NCBI GenBank assembly: GCA_027920525.1
Contig: CP115858.1
Location: 3,782,001 to 3,846,000, forward strand
Direction: 5' to 3'
From: Chryseobacterium daecheongense
Lineage (GTDB): Bacteria; Bacteroidota; Bacteroidia; Flavobacteriales; Weeksellaceae
Length of the DNA: 64,000 bases
The position numbers were made by a program, and so were the translations under genes. A model generated the notes under the pieces. That model saw only the letters and a list, made by a program, of their open reading frames with translations, did no database searches and had not been told where the DNA came from. Below, in pieces: positions 49,052-56,715 of this stretch. How positions within the stretch are numbered: position 1 is the first letter of the stretch; every line of letters starts with the position of its first letter.

Positions 49052-52000
49052 AGAAATCATATTAAAAGAAAATCCTTTTTCATTAGAATTTGACATTGAG
49101 AAATTAAATGAATTAATTGAAGATGAGAATTTAGGGGATGAAAACAAAGATATTATTGACTTTTTATTTTTGTGCCATCAAATATTCAGAAATTGTTATA
49201 AGGGATTTATAGAAGTTTTTGAGGCACTCAAACTTACCTATGAAGAATCTATAAGATTTATATATGTAGTAGTTAATTATCATTATAACGAAATTCAAAA
49301 ATTTTATTTCGAGCAATTAAAGTCAACTAGAGATGAACGTAATGTAATTAATTTGGAATCAGCTGTTTTTGAAAAGATTAATTTTGAAAATGGTTTAAAT
49401 ATTCCTGTAGGGCAAGGAATGGAAAAGGGAGGTGATGTTGTTATTATTCTTTTAGAGTTTTTCATTTTGTTAGGTAAAGAATTAATAGGAAAAAAATGTA
49501 TTGATGATTTCCCAGATTTTTTATTAGCAGAATCATCTACGAAATTATGGAGTTTAGCTTCAGAGCTCTATGCATTTAATTCTTTTTATGAAATTGTGAA
49601 GTATGAAAATGGAAATGTATTTATTGAAGAAGATGCCAAGGTAATTAAAATAAAAAAATCTGAGAAAAATATAAAACTGACCACTTTAGAAGTTATAGGG
49701 GAAGTAAGAAGTCTAAATAACTATAGTGAATACTCTTATGGATTGAAAAGCTTTTTAAAAGAAAAAAGAAGAGAAAAGTATTTTGATTCTATAAAAATTC
49801 AAAAGGGAGAAATTTTTCCAAATGTAGGTTATAAAAACTCCAATGAATCATTTATTCGTGATGCTGTTTTATCTCTTAGAACAGGAAATATATTTTCAAA
49901 GGATGACTATGGGGGATTAGATTTAATTGATTTAATTAAAATATTTAGTTCTATTTCTCAATTAGTGAAAAAAGTATCACAAGAAGTTTTTAGTAAAAAC
50001 TATACTATAAAGAATATACCCTTTGTTATTAATAAAGATTTATTGATTGAGAAAATTAGCTTTATCACAAACTTGGATAGTGATAAAATAGTTCCTGTAA
50101 TTAATTCTATTACTGACAAAAATGATTCTCCATATTTTTGGCGAAAACCCTTATTTGAAAGTGATAATAAAATATATTTATCATTTTCATTACTTAAAGC
50201 ACCAAATTATAGTTTGTTGCTAGAGAGCTATTGTGAAACTTTGACAATAGATTTAGTTGGGAAACAACAGAGGTTCAAAAATTACATATTGTCTGAACTT
50301 ACAGATATTGAATATTGTAAAATTATAATTGATGAGGAAATTTCAAATGTGATTCTTTTAGAACTCCAAGATTACTATCTATCAATTAATACTTTTTATA
50401 TTACACAATTTCCAATTGAGAAAAAAGAAAATCTTGACTATTTAGACAAAATTAGTCTTGAGATTTCAAAAATAACGGAAAAATTAAAAGTTTTAAATAA
50501 CACTGGAGAAAAGCCATATATTCCAATTATTTTGACTAATTATAATAAATATTCTGGTTTAATATTAAATGAAATACCTGTCTTAGATATTATTTTATTA
50601 AATAATTATTTAGTTACAGGAGCTTTTCAAAAAGGACAAATTATCAGGAATAAAAACAAAATAAAACAAGATATTCTAAGTGGCTTCACATACTATGATG
50701 ATGAAGACGATTTTAACAACAATCTTTTAAACTTTTTATATTATCCCGTTCCTGTATATGAAATCAAAAATAAAATATACTGGTTAGAAACTCCTGTACT
50801 GCCTTCAGATGCAAAGATGCAGATTTATCTTGACAATTATAATTATGAAAGTGAAGAGGGAAATATTGAATATGAATTAACTCTCTTATCTGAAACGCTA
50901 AAACGTCAATATCTAACTAATCCTGAAGGTAAATTAAATCATTTGGCAAATAAAGTTATATTATTTAGAATAACAAATATATTTCACTATATAACTTTTA
51001 GCAAATACAAATTAACTTCATACAGACATCAATTAATTAATGTCTTTTCTGAAATTAATGTTAATGGTTATATACATTTACTGCATTATTTCAGAATCTC
51101 ATTGAGGTATCTAAATAACGTCAAATTAAAAAAAACTATAAAGTTTAAATCGGTAAAATATAACAGCGATCAAGTTTTTCAAAGTTTAGAAAAAAACTTT
51201 AAAAAAAATAATAAGTTTAGCGTTACTACATTAGATTTTGAACATAAATATTCAAAAGAAGAGGAGAAGGAAATTATTTCTCTAGCGATAGATGTGATTT
51301 CAACTTTAACAATCAAAAAATATGAACCAGAAGAAATAGAAAACTATTTATTAATGCTAGCCATCATTCGATATTTTAAAGCAAAGTATAATTTGAATGA
51401 TTATTTCTATTTGGGTGCTAGCAATATAATTTCAGCTTTAAATCATAATTTCCTATATCAACAAGCAAGAAATTTATCCGAAGAAATATTTGCAATTGCA
51501 ATAAAAGAAGGAAAGGAATTCAAAGGTTGGGGAACATTATTTATGTGTTCTGATCAGCAACGTAATAAATTTAATTCCCTTATTTATAGTTGCTTTTATC
51601 TTAACTCATTATCTGTAGTTGACAAATTACCGTATACGGAAGCAATAGATGTATTTTATAATATTTTAAAGTTTGCTAGAAGTTTAGAATTGCCTGAAGT
51701 TCTAGATGATGTATTTAATTTTATGATAAGTTTAAAATTAGAAGAATATGATTTTCAGAAAGCTCATTTAACATATTATTTATCTATAGCAAATAGAAAA
51801 CAAAAAGATAGAGAAAAAATAGTAGATGATTCTATTGTGTTTTTCAGTAAAAATAGAGAGCGTATTTTTAAATATGGAGATAAGGGGGCAATACCTTGGT
51901 TGAATTATTTTTATAATGTAAAAAGACTAAATGATGAAGGATTTAAGACTGTAAATGTGGATGATATTATTAAATCAATAGAAGATATTTTAAATGAAGA

Positions 52001-53324
52001 AGATGTCTTACCTATAAAAAGTAGACATTTTTATAATGCAGATACAAAAGAAAATTTTATTAAGAACTTAAAAAGGATATTTTCAACGTATTATGTTTAT
52101 GATTTTGTATCTGAGATAACCAATCTTGAAATGGATACAAATGTCATTATTGAAAATGCCATAAAGGAAAATGATTTTGAAAGCATACTATTAACTGGAA
52201 TTGTTCTTAACGATATTCGCCTTATTTATAAAGAAAGCAATAATGTTAGTGGTGAAGAAGTAGGGTTTATTATTAATAATTCAAATAGTGACATATTTGA
52301 TCAATATTTGAAAAATATTTTAGATAAACTAACATTAAAGCCAAAACAATTATTCGTATACTTTTTTAGTCATAAAAATAAAGTTTATTATCTTATGATT
52401 AATCATGAGAAAAAAATTATGATTAAAGATGCCATGACTTGGCACTCTAATTATAATTTTTTAAAGAGTAAAAATAAATTTTACTTTAATTCTGCTGATT
52501 ATTATGGAATTGAAGAACAAGAAGAACATTATTCAGAGTTGATAGAGGAATTAAAGTATACTTCAATAGATATAAAAGAGGAGTTTGAAGAACTACTTAT
52601 TACCACAAATTTAGAAGTTTCTAAAACTCCATTTAATCTAATTGTAAATAATGGAGATTTTATTGGCTCAAATAAACCTATTACAAATGTTTTATTAATC
52701 GATTGGTTTATAGAAAATTGCGATGAGGTAATAATAGAAAATTTACTAATAAATTGTTGGATACCTATTGAAGATGGGGATCCTACGTTAAATCTAGGAT
52801 ATGACAAAATAAAACCTGTTTTTGACGAATTTAAAATAAAAACTTTTACTAAAAGCATTCCTGAGGTGCCATTTGATAAGGATATTAATATCTTTTTTGC
52901 TCATGGAGAATTAGATGAAATTGGTTTTAAGGTGGTTTCTGTTAATGAAGAAAAATTTGTTGTTAACAAAGAAAAAATTTTTGGTTATGGAAAAATAGCA
53001 ATATTATTTATTTGTCATTCAGGGTCTATTAATGAAGACTTGTTTTCAAATAAGGTTCAATCTCTCATTTATGAATTAATTCAATATGGTTATAGTTCTG
53101 TAATAGCTCCATTTTGGGCATTAGAAGCTACTATCCCATCTTTTTGGTTAAGATTTTTTTTAGAAAACTTTAGAGAGGGATATACAATAAGTGAATCTGT
53201 GTATTTAGCAAACAATAGTTTAGCTGATTATCAACAAGAAATTTCAGATTCATTTTATGTGCCTGAAGGGAGATTAGCGATGCATTTGTATGGTAATCCT
53301 AATATTACATTAAAAACAATATGA
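49038..53324 (+). CDS. Large CHAT-domain (caspase-like) protease, candidate defence protein
   Basis: 1428 residues. The last 180 or so form a CHAT peptidase domain: the catalytic His1289 is in NIFFAHGELDEIG and the catalytic Cys1326 in ILFICHSGSINE, followed by the usual tail (SSVIAPFWALEATIPSFWLRFFLENFREG, MHLYGNPNITL). Residues about 408-560 resemble a restriction-endonuclease-like region in its outline (helix FKNYILSEL, then strands, ending IPIILTNYNKYSGLILNEIPVLDIILLNNYL), but the catalytic Asp and ExK are not evident. Residues about 760-1000 are helical, TPR-like by pattern only. The first 400 residues are unrecognised. No membrane segment. AT-rich throughout; cotranscribed with the small gene upstream. 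Confidence 0.75.
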   Translation: MELYREIILKENPFSLEFDIEKLNELIEDENLGDENKDIIDFLFLCHQIFRNCYKGFIEVFEALKLTYEESIRFIYVVVNYHYNEIQKFYFEQLKSTRDERNVINLESAVFEKINFENGLNIPVGQGMEKGGDVVIILLEFFILLGKELIGKKCIDDFPDFLLAESSTKLWSLASELYAFNSFYEIVKYENGNVFIEEDAKVIKIKKSEKNIKLTTLEVIGEVRSLNNYSEYSYGLKSFLKEKRREKYFDSIKIQKGEIFPNVGYKNSNESFIRDAVLSLRTGNIFSKDDYGGLDLIDLIKIFSSISQLVKKVSQEVFSKNYTIKNIPFVINKDLLIEKISFITNLDSDKIVPVINSITDKNDSPYFWRKPLFESDNKIYLSFSLLKAPNYSLLLESYCETLTIDLVGKQQRFKNYILSELTDIEYCKIIIDEEISNVILLELQDYYLSINTFYITQFPIEKKENLDYLDKISLEISKITEKLKVLNNTGEKPYIPIILTNYNKYSGLILNEIPVLDIILLNNYLVTGAFQKGQIIRNKNKIKQDILSGFTYYDDEDDFNNNLLNFLYYPVPVYEIKNKIYWLETPVLPSDAKMQIYLDNYNYESEEGNIEYELTLLSETLKRQYLTNPEGKLNHLANKVILFRITNIFHYITFSKYKLTSYRHQLINVFSEINVNGYIHLLHYFRISLRYLNNVKLKKTIKFKSVKYNSDQVFQSLEKNFKKNNKFSVTTLDFEHKYSKEEEKEIISLAIDVISTLTIKKYEPEEIENYLLMLAIIRYFKAKYNLNDYFYLGASNIISALNHNFLYQQARNLSEEIFAIAIKEGKEFKGWGTLFMCSDQQRNKFNSLIYSCFYLNSLSVVDKLPYTEAIDVFYNILKFARSLELPEVLDDVFNFMISLKLEEYDFQKAHLTYYLSIANRKQKDREKIVDDSIVFFSKNRERIFKYGDKGAIPWLNYFYNVKRLNDEGFKTVNVDDIIKSIEDILNEEDVLPIKSRHFYNADTKENFIKNLKRIFSTYYVYDFVSEITNLEMDTNVIIENAIKENDFESILLTGIVLNDIRLIYKESNNVSGEEVGFIINNSNSDIFDQYLKNILDKLTLKPKQLFVYFFSHKNKVYYLMINHEKKIMIKDAMTWHSNYNFLKSKNKFYFNSADYYGIEEQEEHYSELIEELKYTSIDIKEEFEELLITTNLEVSKTPFNLIVNNGDFIGSNKPITNVLLIDWFIENCDEVIIENLLINCWIPIEDGDPTLNLGYDKIKPVFDEFKIKTFTKSIPEVPFDKDINIFFAHGELDEIGFKVVSVNEEKFVVNKEKIFGYGKIAILFICHSGSINEDLFSNKVQSLIYELIQYGYSSVIAPFWALEATIPSFWLRFFLENFREGYTISESVYLANNSLADYQQEISDSFYVPEGRLAMHLYGNPNITLKTI

Positions 53325-53385
53325 ATAAAAAAAATATAAATAAATTAAATCTATTTGATTATTTTAATATAAAATTTAATATAAA

Positions 53386-53736
53386 ATGATAAAAAGTAAG
53401 TATTTAAAAGAATTTCAGAAACGACTTCCTGAAGATATTAAAATAGTTGACGAAACTTCATTTGATTTTACGGAGGATGAAGTTATCGGTATTTTTTCAT
53501 GGTTAAAATATTTTAATCACCATTATGAAATTTATAGTAAAAATGAATCCCCCAAAATTATATTTCCAATAATTTCAAAAAGAATGCGTCTTGATTTTGG
53601 ACTTTATATTGTCAAAAGTGATACTGAGCCGTATAAAGGTCAACATAATATTTATATTTCAGAAAATGGGAAATTATTGACAGGAAAAGTTGAAAAACAG
53701 TCTGTAAATAAAGTTATTAATACTTGGAATTTATAA
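53386..53736 (+). CDS. Small protein of unknown function, island gene
   Basis: 116 residues, soluble, mixed alpha/beta by eye, with no motif I recognise. It follows the CHAT gene by 61 nt on the same strand and precedes the next small gene by 38 nt, so it may be in the same transcript. The clean frame, start ATG and consistent AT-rich codon use support a real gene. Whether it is a substrate, inhibitor or unrelated cargo is open. Confidence 0.6.
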   Translation: MIKSKYLKEFQKRLPEDIKIVDETSFDFTEDEVIGIFSWLKYFNHHYEIYSKNESPKIIFPIISKRMRLDFGLYIVKSDTEPYKGQHNIYISENGKLLTGKVEKQSVNKVINTWNL

Positions 53737-53774
53737 ATCATATAATATTACAGAACTTAAAATAATATATAATT

Positions 53775-54155
53775 ATGCTAACAAATTTTTTTAGAATAAA
53801 CCTACCTTACGGAATTGCAAGAAATGATAAAGATGAATGGATGGCTTTCAATAGAGAATATATGCCTCTTGGATTTAATGATCTGAGTTTTAAAGAGCAT
53901 GTTGGGAAAAGCTACAATGATAACCCGATCTATACAAAATATAATGGGTTTACTGAGAAATTACTATTAGAGCTTTCTTTTGATGGAGAAAGAGGAGTTA
54001 GGAGAGATTCTAATGGGAAAATTGAAACAGTTTTTCTTTACAATGATGGTACAAATCCTTCAAGTGGACATGCTTCAAAAAGTGATGAAGAAAAAATGTG
54101 GAATAATTATTTTCAAAAATTGCAGAAAGTTTCAAAATTAAAACGAAAGGTTTAG
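53775..54155 (+). CDS. Small protein of unknown function, 'FRINLPYGIARN' type
   Basis: 126 residues. The N-terminal part reads FFRINLPYGIARNDKDEWMAFNREYMPLGFND, a distinctive pattern I associate with small hypothetical proteins in bacterial accessory regions but cannot name. The C-terminus is Lys-rich (KVSKLKRKV). No signal peptide or membrane helix. A hairpin with a T-run follows at 54177-54208, so this is probably the last gene of the transcript that starts with the CHAT operon or the pair 53386-54155. Confidence 0.6.
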   Translation: MLTNFFRINLPYGIARNDKDEWMAFNREYMPLGFNDLSFKEHVGKSYNDNPIYTKYNGFTEKLLLELSFDGERGVRRDSNGKIETVFLYNDGTNPSSGHASKSDEEKMWNNYFQKLQKVSKLKRKV

Positions 54156-54176
54156 TTAATGTCAGAAAATCAAGTA

Positions 54177-54208
54177 GAGCAGCCTGATTAGGCTGTTCTC
54201 AATTTTTT
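54177..54208 (+). terminator. Terminator after the small island genes
   Basis: GAG-CAGCC and GGCTG-TT-CTC form a stem with a TT bulge, followed by AATTTTTTT. It divides the island cargo into two transcripts. Confidence 0.65.
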
Positions 54209-54398
54209 TGATAAAATTTTAGAATAGCATTAGAGAAAATAATTTGTAGAAGTTTTTATAAAATATACTTCACTTTAATATTTTTAGATTATTACTCAAA
54301 TTTAAAGAATAACTTTTTATATGATAAAATTTCTCCGGAACTTTTTAAGGAAATAAATTTCCTTAATTATTTTCAAAAATCACTATTGAAATATTATA

Positions 54399-54406
54399 TA
54401 TATTTG
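54399..54406 (+). promoter_or_regulatory. -7 element for the transmembrane island gene
   Basis: TATATTTG fits TAnnTTTG 14 nt before the ATG at 54421. No TTG is well spaced. The gap 54209-54398 has no gene. Confidence 0.45.
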
Positions 54407-54420
54407 ACTTTTAACAAATA

Positions 54421-55401
54421 ATGACTGAAAGACTAGAATCATATATAGAAAGCCAAAGTAGACTTGAAATTCACTATTGGTTTAATGATAATACACACAC
54501 AATGGATGCTATTGTTCAGAATAGGTGTGAATATGAAGTATTGGGAATAATTAAAGAAGTTGCGAAGATTTATTCTTTAAATATTTCCATTGAGACAGAG
54601 CCATTTGGGGAAGGTGGATTAAAAAGATGGTTAAAAGTAATATCAAAAGAAGAAAATAAAAAAGCAACTATATCCACAGCAATTATCACTGCCTTACTTT
54701 CTGTAATATTAATAGTTCCGTTAACCAAAATCTCTGAAAAATTTATAGATAAAATTTTTGAAGATACAGAAATGAGTGATCTGCAAAAAGAGAAATTAAA
54801 GTTAGAAATTGATAAATTAAAAAAAGAAAATTCAGTTAATATTCTTGAAAACCCAGTGATAAAAAAGCGTAAATCTAACTTTTATGAAACTTTAGAGAAA
54901 TATCCAAAAGTAGATAAGATTTCATTTGAGGTGACTGATGAAAACAAAAGTAGGATTCAAAATGAGAGAGTTGTTAAAAAGAATGAATTTAAAGAGTTCA
55001 TTTTGATTAGTGACGATTTAGATCCTATTGAAATTGAAGATGCAATAATAGAAATAATTTCCCCTGTTTTGAAAAAAGGACATTACAAATGGACAGGATA
55101 TTTAAACGGTGAACCTATTAACTTTAATATGAAATCTAATGAGTTTAAAACATTAGTCCAAAATGGCAAAATAGAATTTAAGAATGGCTCTTCAATAAAT
55201 TGCGCACTTATTGTGAAGAAAAAAATTGATAATGATGGAGCAGTTAAAATCACTGGTTATGATGTTATAAGGGTAAATCATTATTTTGAGAACGAAAAAC
55301 CGATTGAAACGAAAGAAGGAAAAAACCATCGACAAAAAAAGGATTATGAAAAAAATCAACCCAACTTATTCACATATCTTGATGAAGAAGTTGGAAATTA
55401 A
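54421..55401 (+). CDS. Transmembrane protein with coiled coil, candidate effector, island gene
   Basis: 326 residues. An N-terminal soluble part (about 1-80; LEIHYWFNDNTHTMDAIVQNR, FGEGGLKRWLKVI) precedes one hydrophobic helix (TAIITALLSVILIVPLTKI, about 83-101), a charged coiled coil (about 115-140) and a C-terminal alpha/beta domain (about 165-290; LKKGHYKWTGYLNGEPINFNMKS) with a basic tail. I know the family only as recurrent hypothetical proteins. Separate promoter element and preceding terminator suggest independent expression. As the only membrane protein of the island it is the candidate effector or protease target; that is inference. Confidence 0.6.
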   Translation: MTERLESYIESQSRLEIHYWFNDNTHTMDAIVQNRCEYEVLGIIKEVAKIYSLNISIETEPFGEGGLKRWLKVISKEENKKATISTAIITALLSVILIVPLTKISEKFIDKIFEDTEMSDLQKEKLKLEIDKLKKENSVNILENPVIKKRKSNFYETLEKYPKVDKISFEVTDENKSRIQNERVVKKNEFKEFILISDDLDPIEIEDAIIEIISPVLKKGHYKWTGYLNGEPINFNMKSNEFKTLVQNGKIEFKNGSSINCALIVKKKIDNDGAVKITGYDVIRVNHYFENEKPIETKEGKNHRQKKDYEKNQPNLFTYLDEEVGN

Positions 55402-55603
55402 TTATATTGCCAATTTCATACTATTCTTTGTAAAATTGTCAAGACTAGGAAATTTCTGTATCAGAAAGTATTTTTTTAAGCCTAAACACGCTTAAACCCA
55501 TCTGCATCCACAGCGCTTCACACAATTACAATATTTTAATAAATAGCTGATATAAAGTAAATCTAACTCCATCTGACTCCAAGTAAATACACCGGGGACA
55601 TTA

Positions 55604-55616
55604 CAGGTGGGACCAC
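55604..55616 (+). repeat. Right attachment repeat (attR-like), displaced tRNA 3' end
   Basis: CAGGTGGGACCAC, identical to the tRNA 3' end at 48182-48194, in the same orientation. The remaining 61 nt of the tRNA are absent, so it is not a second tRNA gene but a target-site remnant. Confidence 0.85.
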
Positions 55617-55624
55617 AGAAAATT

Positions 55625-55657
55625 AAACAGCTTATAGTAATGTGAGCGGTTTTTTTA
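55625..55657 (+). terminator. Probable original terminator of the tRNA, displaced by the island
   Basis: AAACAGCT and AGCGGTTT pair over 8 bp with one mismatch, then a T-run. It follows the displaced tRNA end by 8 nt, just where a tRNA terminator would lie before integration. Confidence 0.45.
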
Positions 55658-55794
55658 TACCGATCAATATTTTGTTTTTAAACATCGAACAAAAAGCGTA
55701 GATAGGAATTTTTAATCAAACATTACTCAGATTTATCTACAATATTTTCACTAAGAAATTTTTTTCTGCCACATCATCCTGTGCTCTAATTGCC

Positions 55795-55802
55795 TAACTT
55801 TG
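55795..55802 (+). promoter_or_regulatory. -7 element for map
   Basis: TAACTTTG; leader to the ATG at 55862 about 55 nt. No clean TTG at -33. Confidence 0.45.
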
Positions 55803-55861
55803 TAGTTTCCAGTAAATTTTGTGAACAACGATTCAAAAATAACCTACGTAAACAAATAACA

Positions 55862-56626
55862 ATGTCAATAACAAACGAATCCGAATTAATAGGAATGCAA
55901 AAAGCAAGTGAAGCAGTTGCCTATACCTTAAAGGAAATGACCAACTATGCTCAACCTGGAATGACGACAAAAGAACTTGATGAGTTTGGAGCAAAAATAC
56001 TTTCTGACTTTGGCGCTAAATCGGCTCCTTATCTGACCTATGGATTTCCAGGTTGGACATGCATCAGCGTAGATAATGAATTCTGCCATGGTATTCCAAC
56101 GGAAGAAAGAGTTCTGAAAGAAGGAGATTTAATTAATATCGATGTTTCAGCAGAGTTAAATGGATTCTGGGCGGATAATGGAGGTTCGTTTATTATTGGG
56201 GAAGATGTTCATCAGCATCAGAAATTAGTGGATGCTTCTAAAAATATTCTTGAAAAAGCAATTAACAGTATTAAAGGTGGGGTTAAAATTTCAGATATCG
56301 GATGGCTTATGGAGACTGAGGCTAAGAAAAGAGGTTTTAAAGTGATTAAAAATCTTGCCGGGCATGGCATTGGAAGAAGTCTGCACGAACAGCCGGATGA
56401 TCTGCTGAATTATAAAAACCGTTATGATTCCAGACGATTCAAAAAGAATTCGGTTGTTGCTATCGAAACATTTATCTCAACCACTTCCAGCCTTGCCGTT
56501 GAGCTGAATGACGGATGGACCATGGTAGGAAATAAAGGTGGGTACATGGCACAGCATGAACATACAATCATCGTGACTGATGGGAAGCCGGTAATTTTAA
56601 CAGAGATGAACGGGATTCTTAATTAA
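55862..56626 (+). CDS. map: Type I methionine aminopeptidase
   Basis: Removes N-terminal Met from nascent proteins; cytoplasmic metalloenzyme of the pita-bread fold. Metal ligands are visible in order: NIDVSAELNGFWADNGG (two Asp), AGHGIGRSLHE (His), VAIETFIS (Glu) and AQHEHTIIV (Glu). 254 residues from the ATG at 55862; an in-frame TTG at 55790 lies upstream of the promoter element and is rejected. These genomes usually carry another map near ribosomal protein genes, so this may be a second copy (not checkable here). Confidence 0.92.
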   Translation: MSITNESELIGMQKASEAVAYTLKEMTNYAQPGMTTKELDEFGAKILSDFGAKSAPYLTYGFPGWTCISVDNEFCHGIPTEERVLKEGDLINIDVSAELNGFWADNGGSFIIGEDVHQHQKLVDASKNILEKAINSIKGGVKISDIGWLMETEAKKRGFKVIKNLAGHGIGRSLHEQPDDLLNYKNRYDSRRFKKNSVVAIETFISTTSSLAVELNDGWTMVGNKGGYMAQHEHTIIVTDGKPVILTEMNGILN

Positions 56627-56658
56627 GATTATAAGAGTTCGGTTCCGAACGGATAAAG

Positions 56659-56690
56659 AAAGGACTTTTTGAATTTCAAAAAGTCCTTTT
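56659..56690. terminator. Bidirectional terminator between map and the outer-membrane receptor gene
   Basis: AAAGGACTTTTTGA and TCAAAAAGTCCTTT form a 14-bp stem with a 3-nt loop between two convergent genes. Confidence 0.85.
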
Positions 56691-56715
56691 CTATTAGTAA
56701 CAATTAAAATAGTAT

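Larger units (their letters stand above)
55402..55794. other. Right end of the island and chromosomal junction, no gene
   Basis: About 390 bp. It contains the ACGCTTAAAC word (55488-55497), a short direct repeat ATCTAACTCC/ATCTGACTCC near 55561, the right attachment repeat at 55604-55616, and a terminator-like hairpin just beyond. No reading frame of note. The remainder up to the map promoter appears to be ordinary spacer. Confidence 0.55.

Noticed and set aside
55604-55616. Second tRNA gene
   Set aside because: Only the last 13 bp of the tRNA are present; no D arm, anticodon or promoter precedes it.
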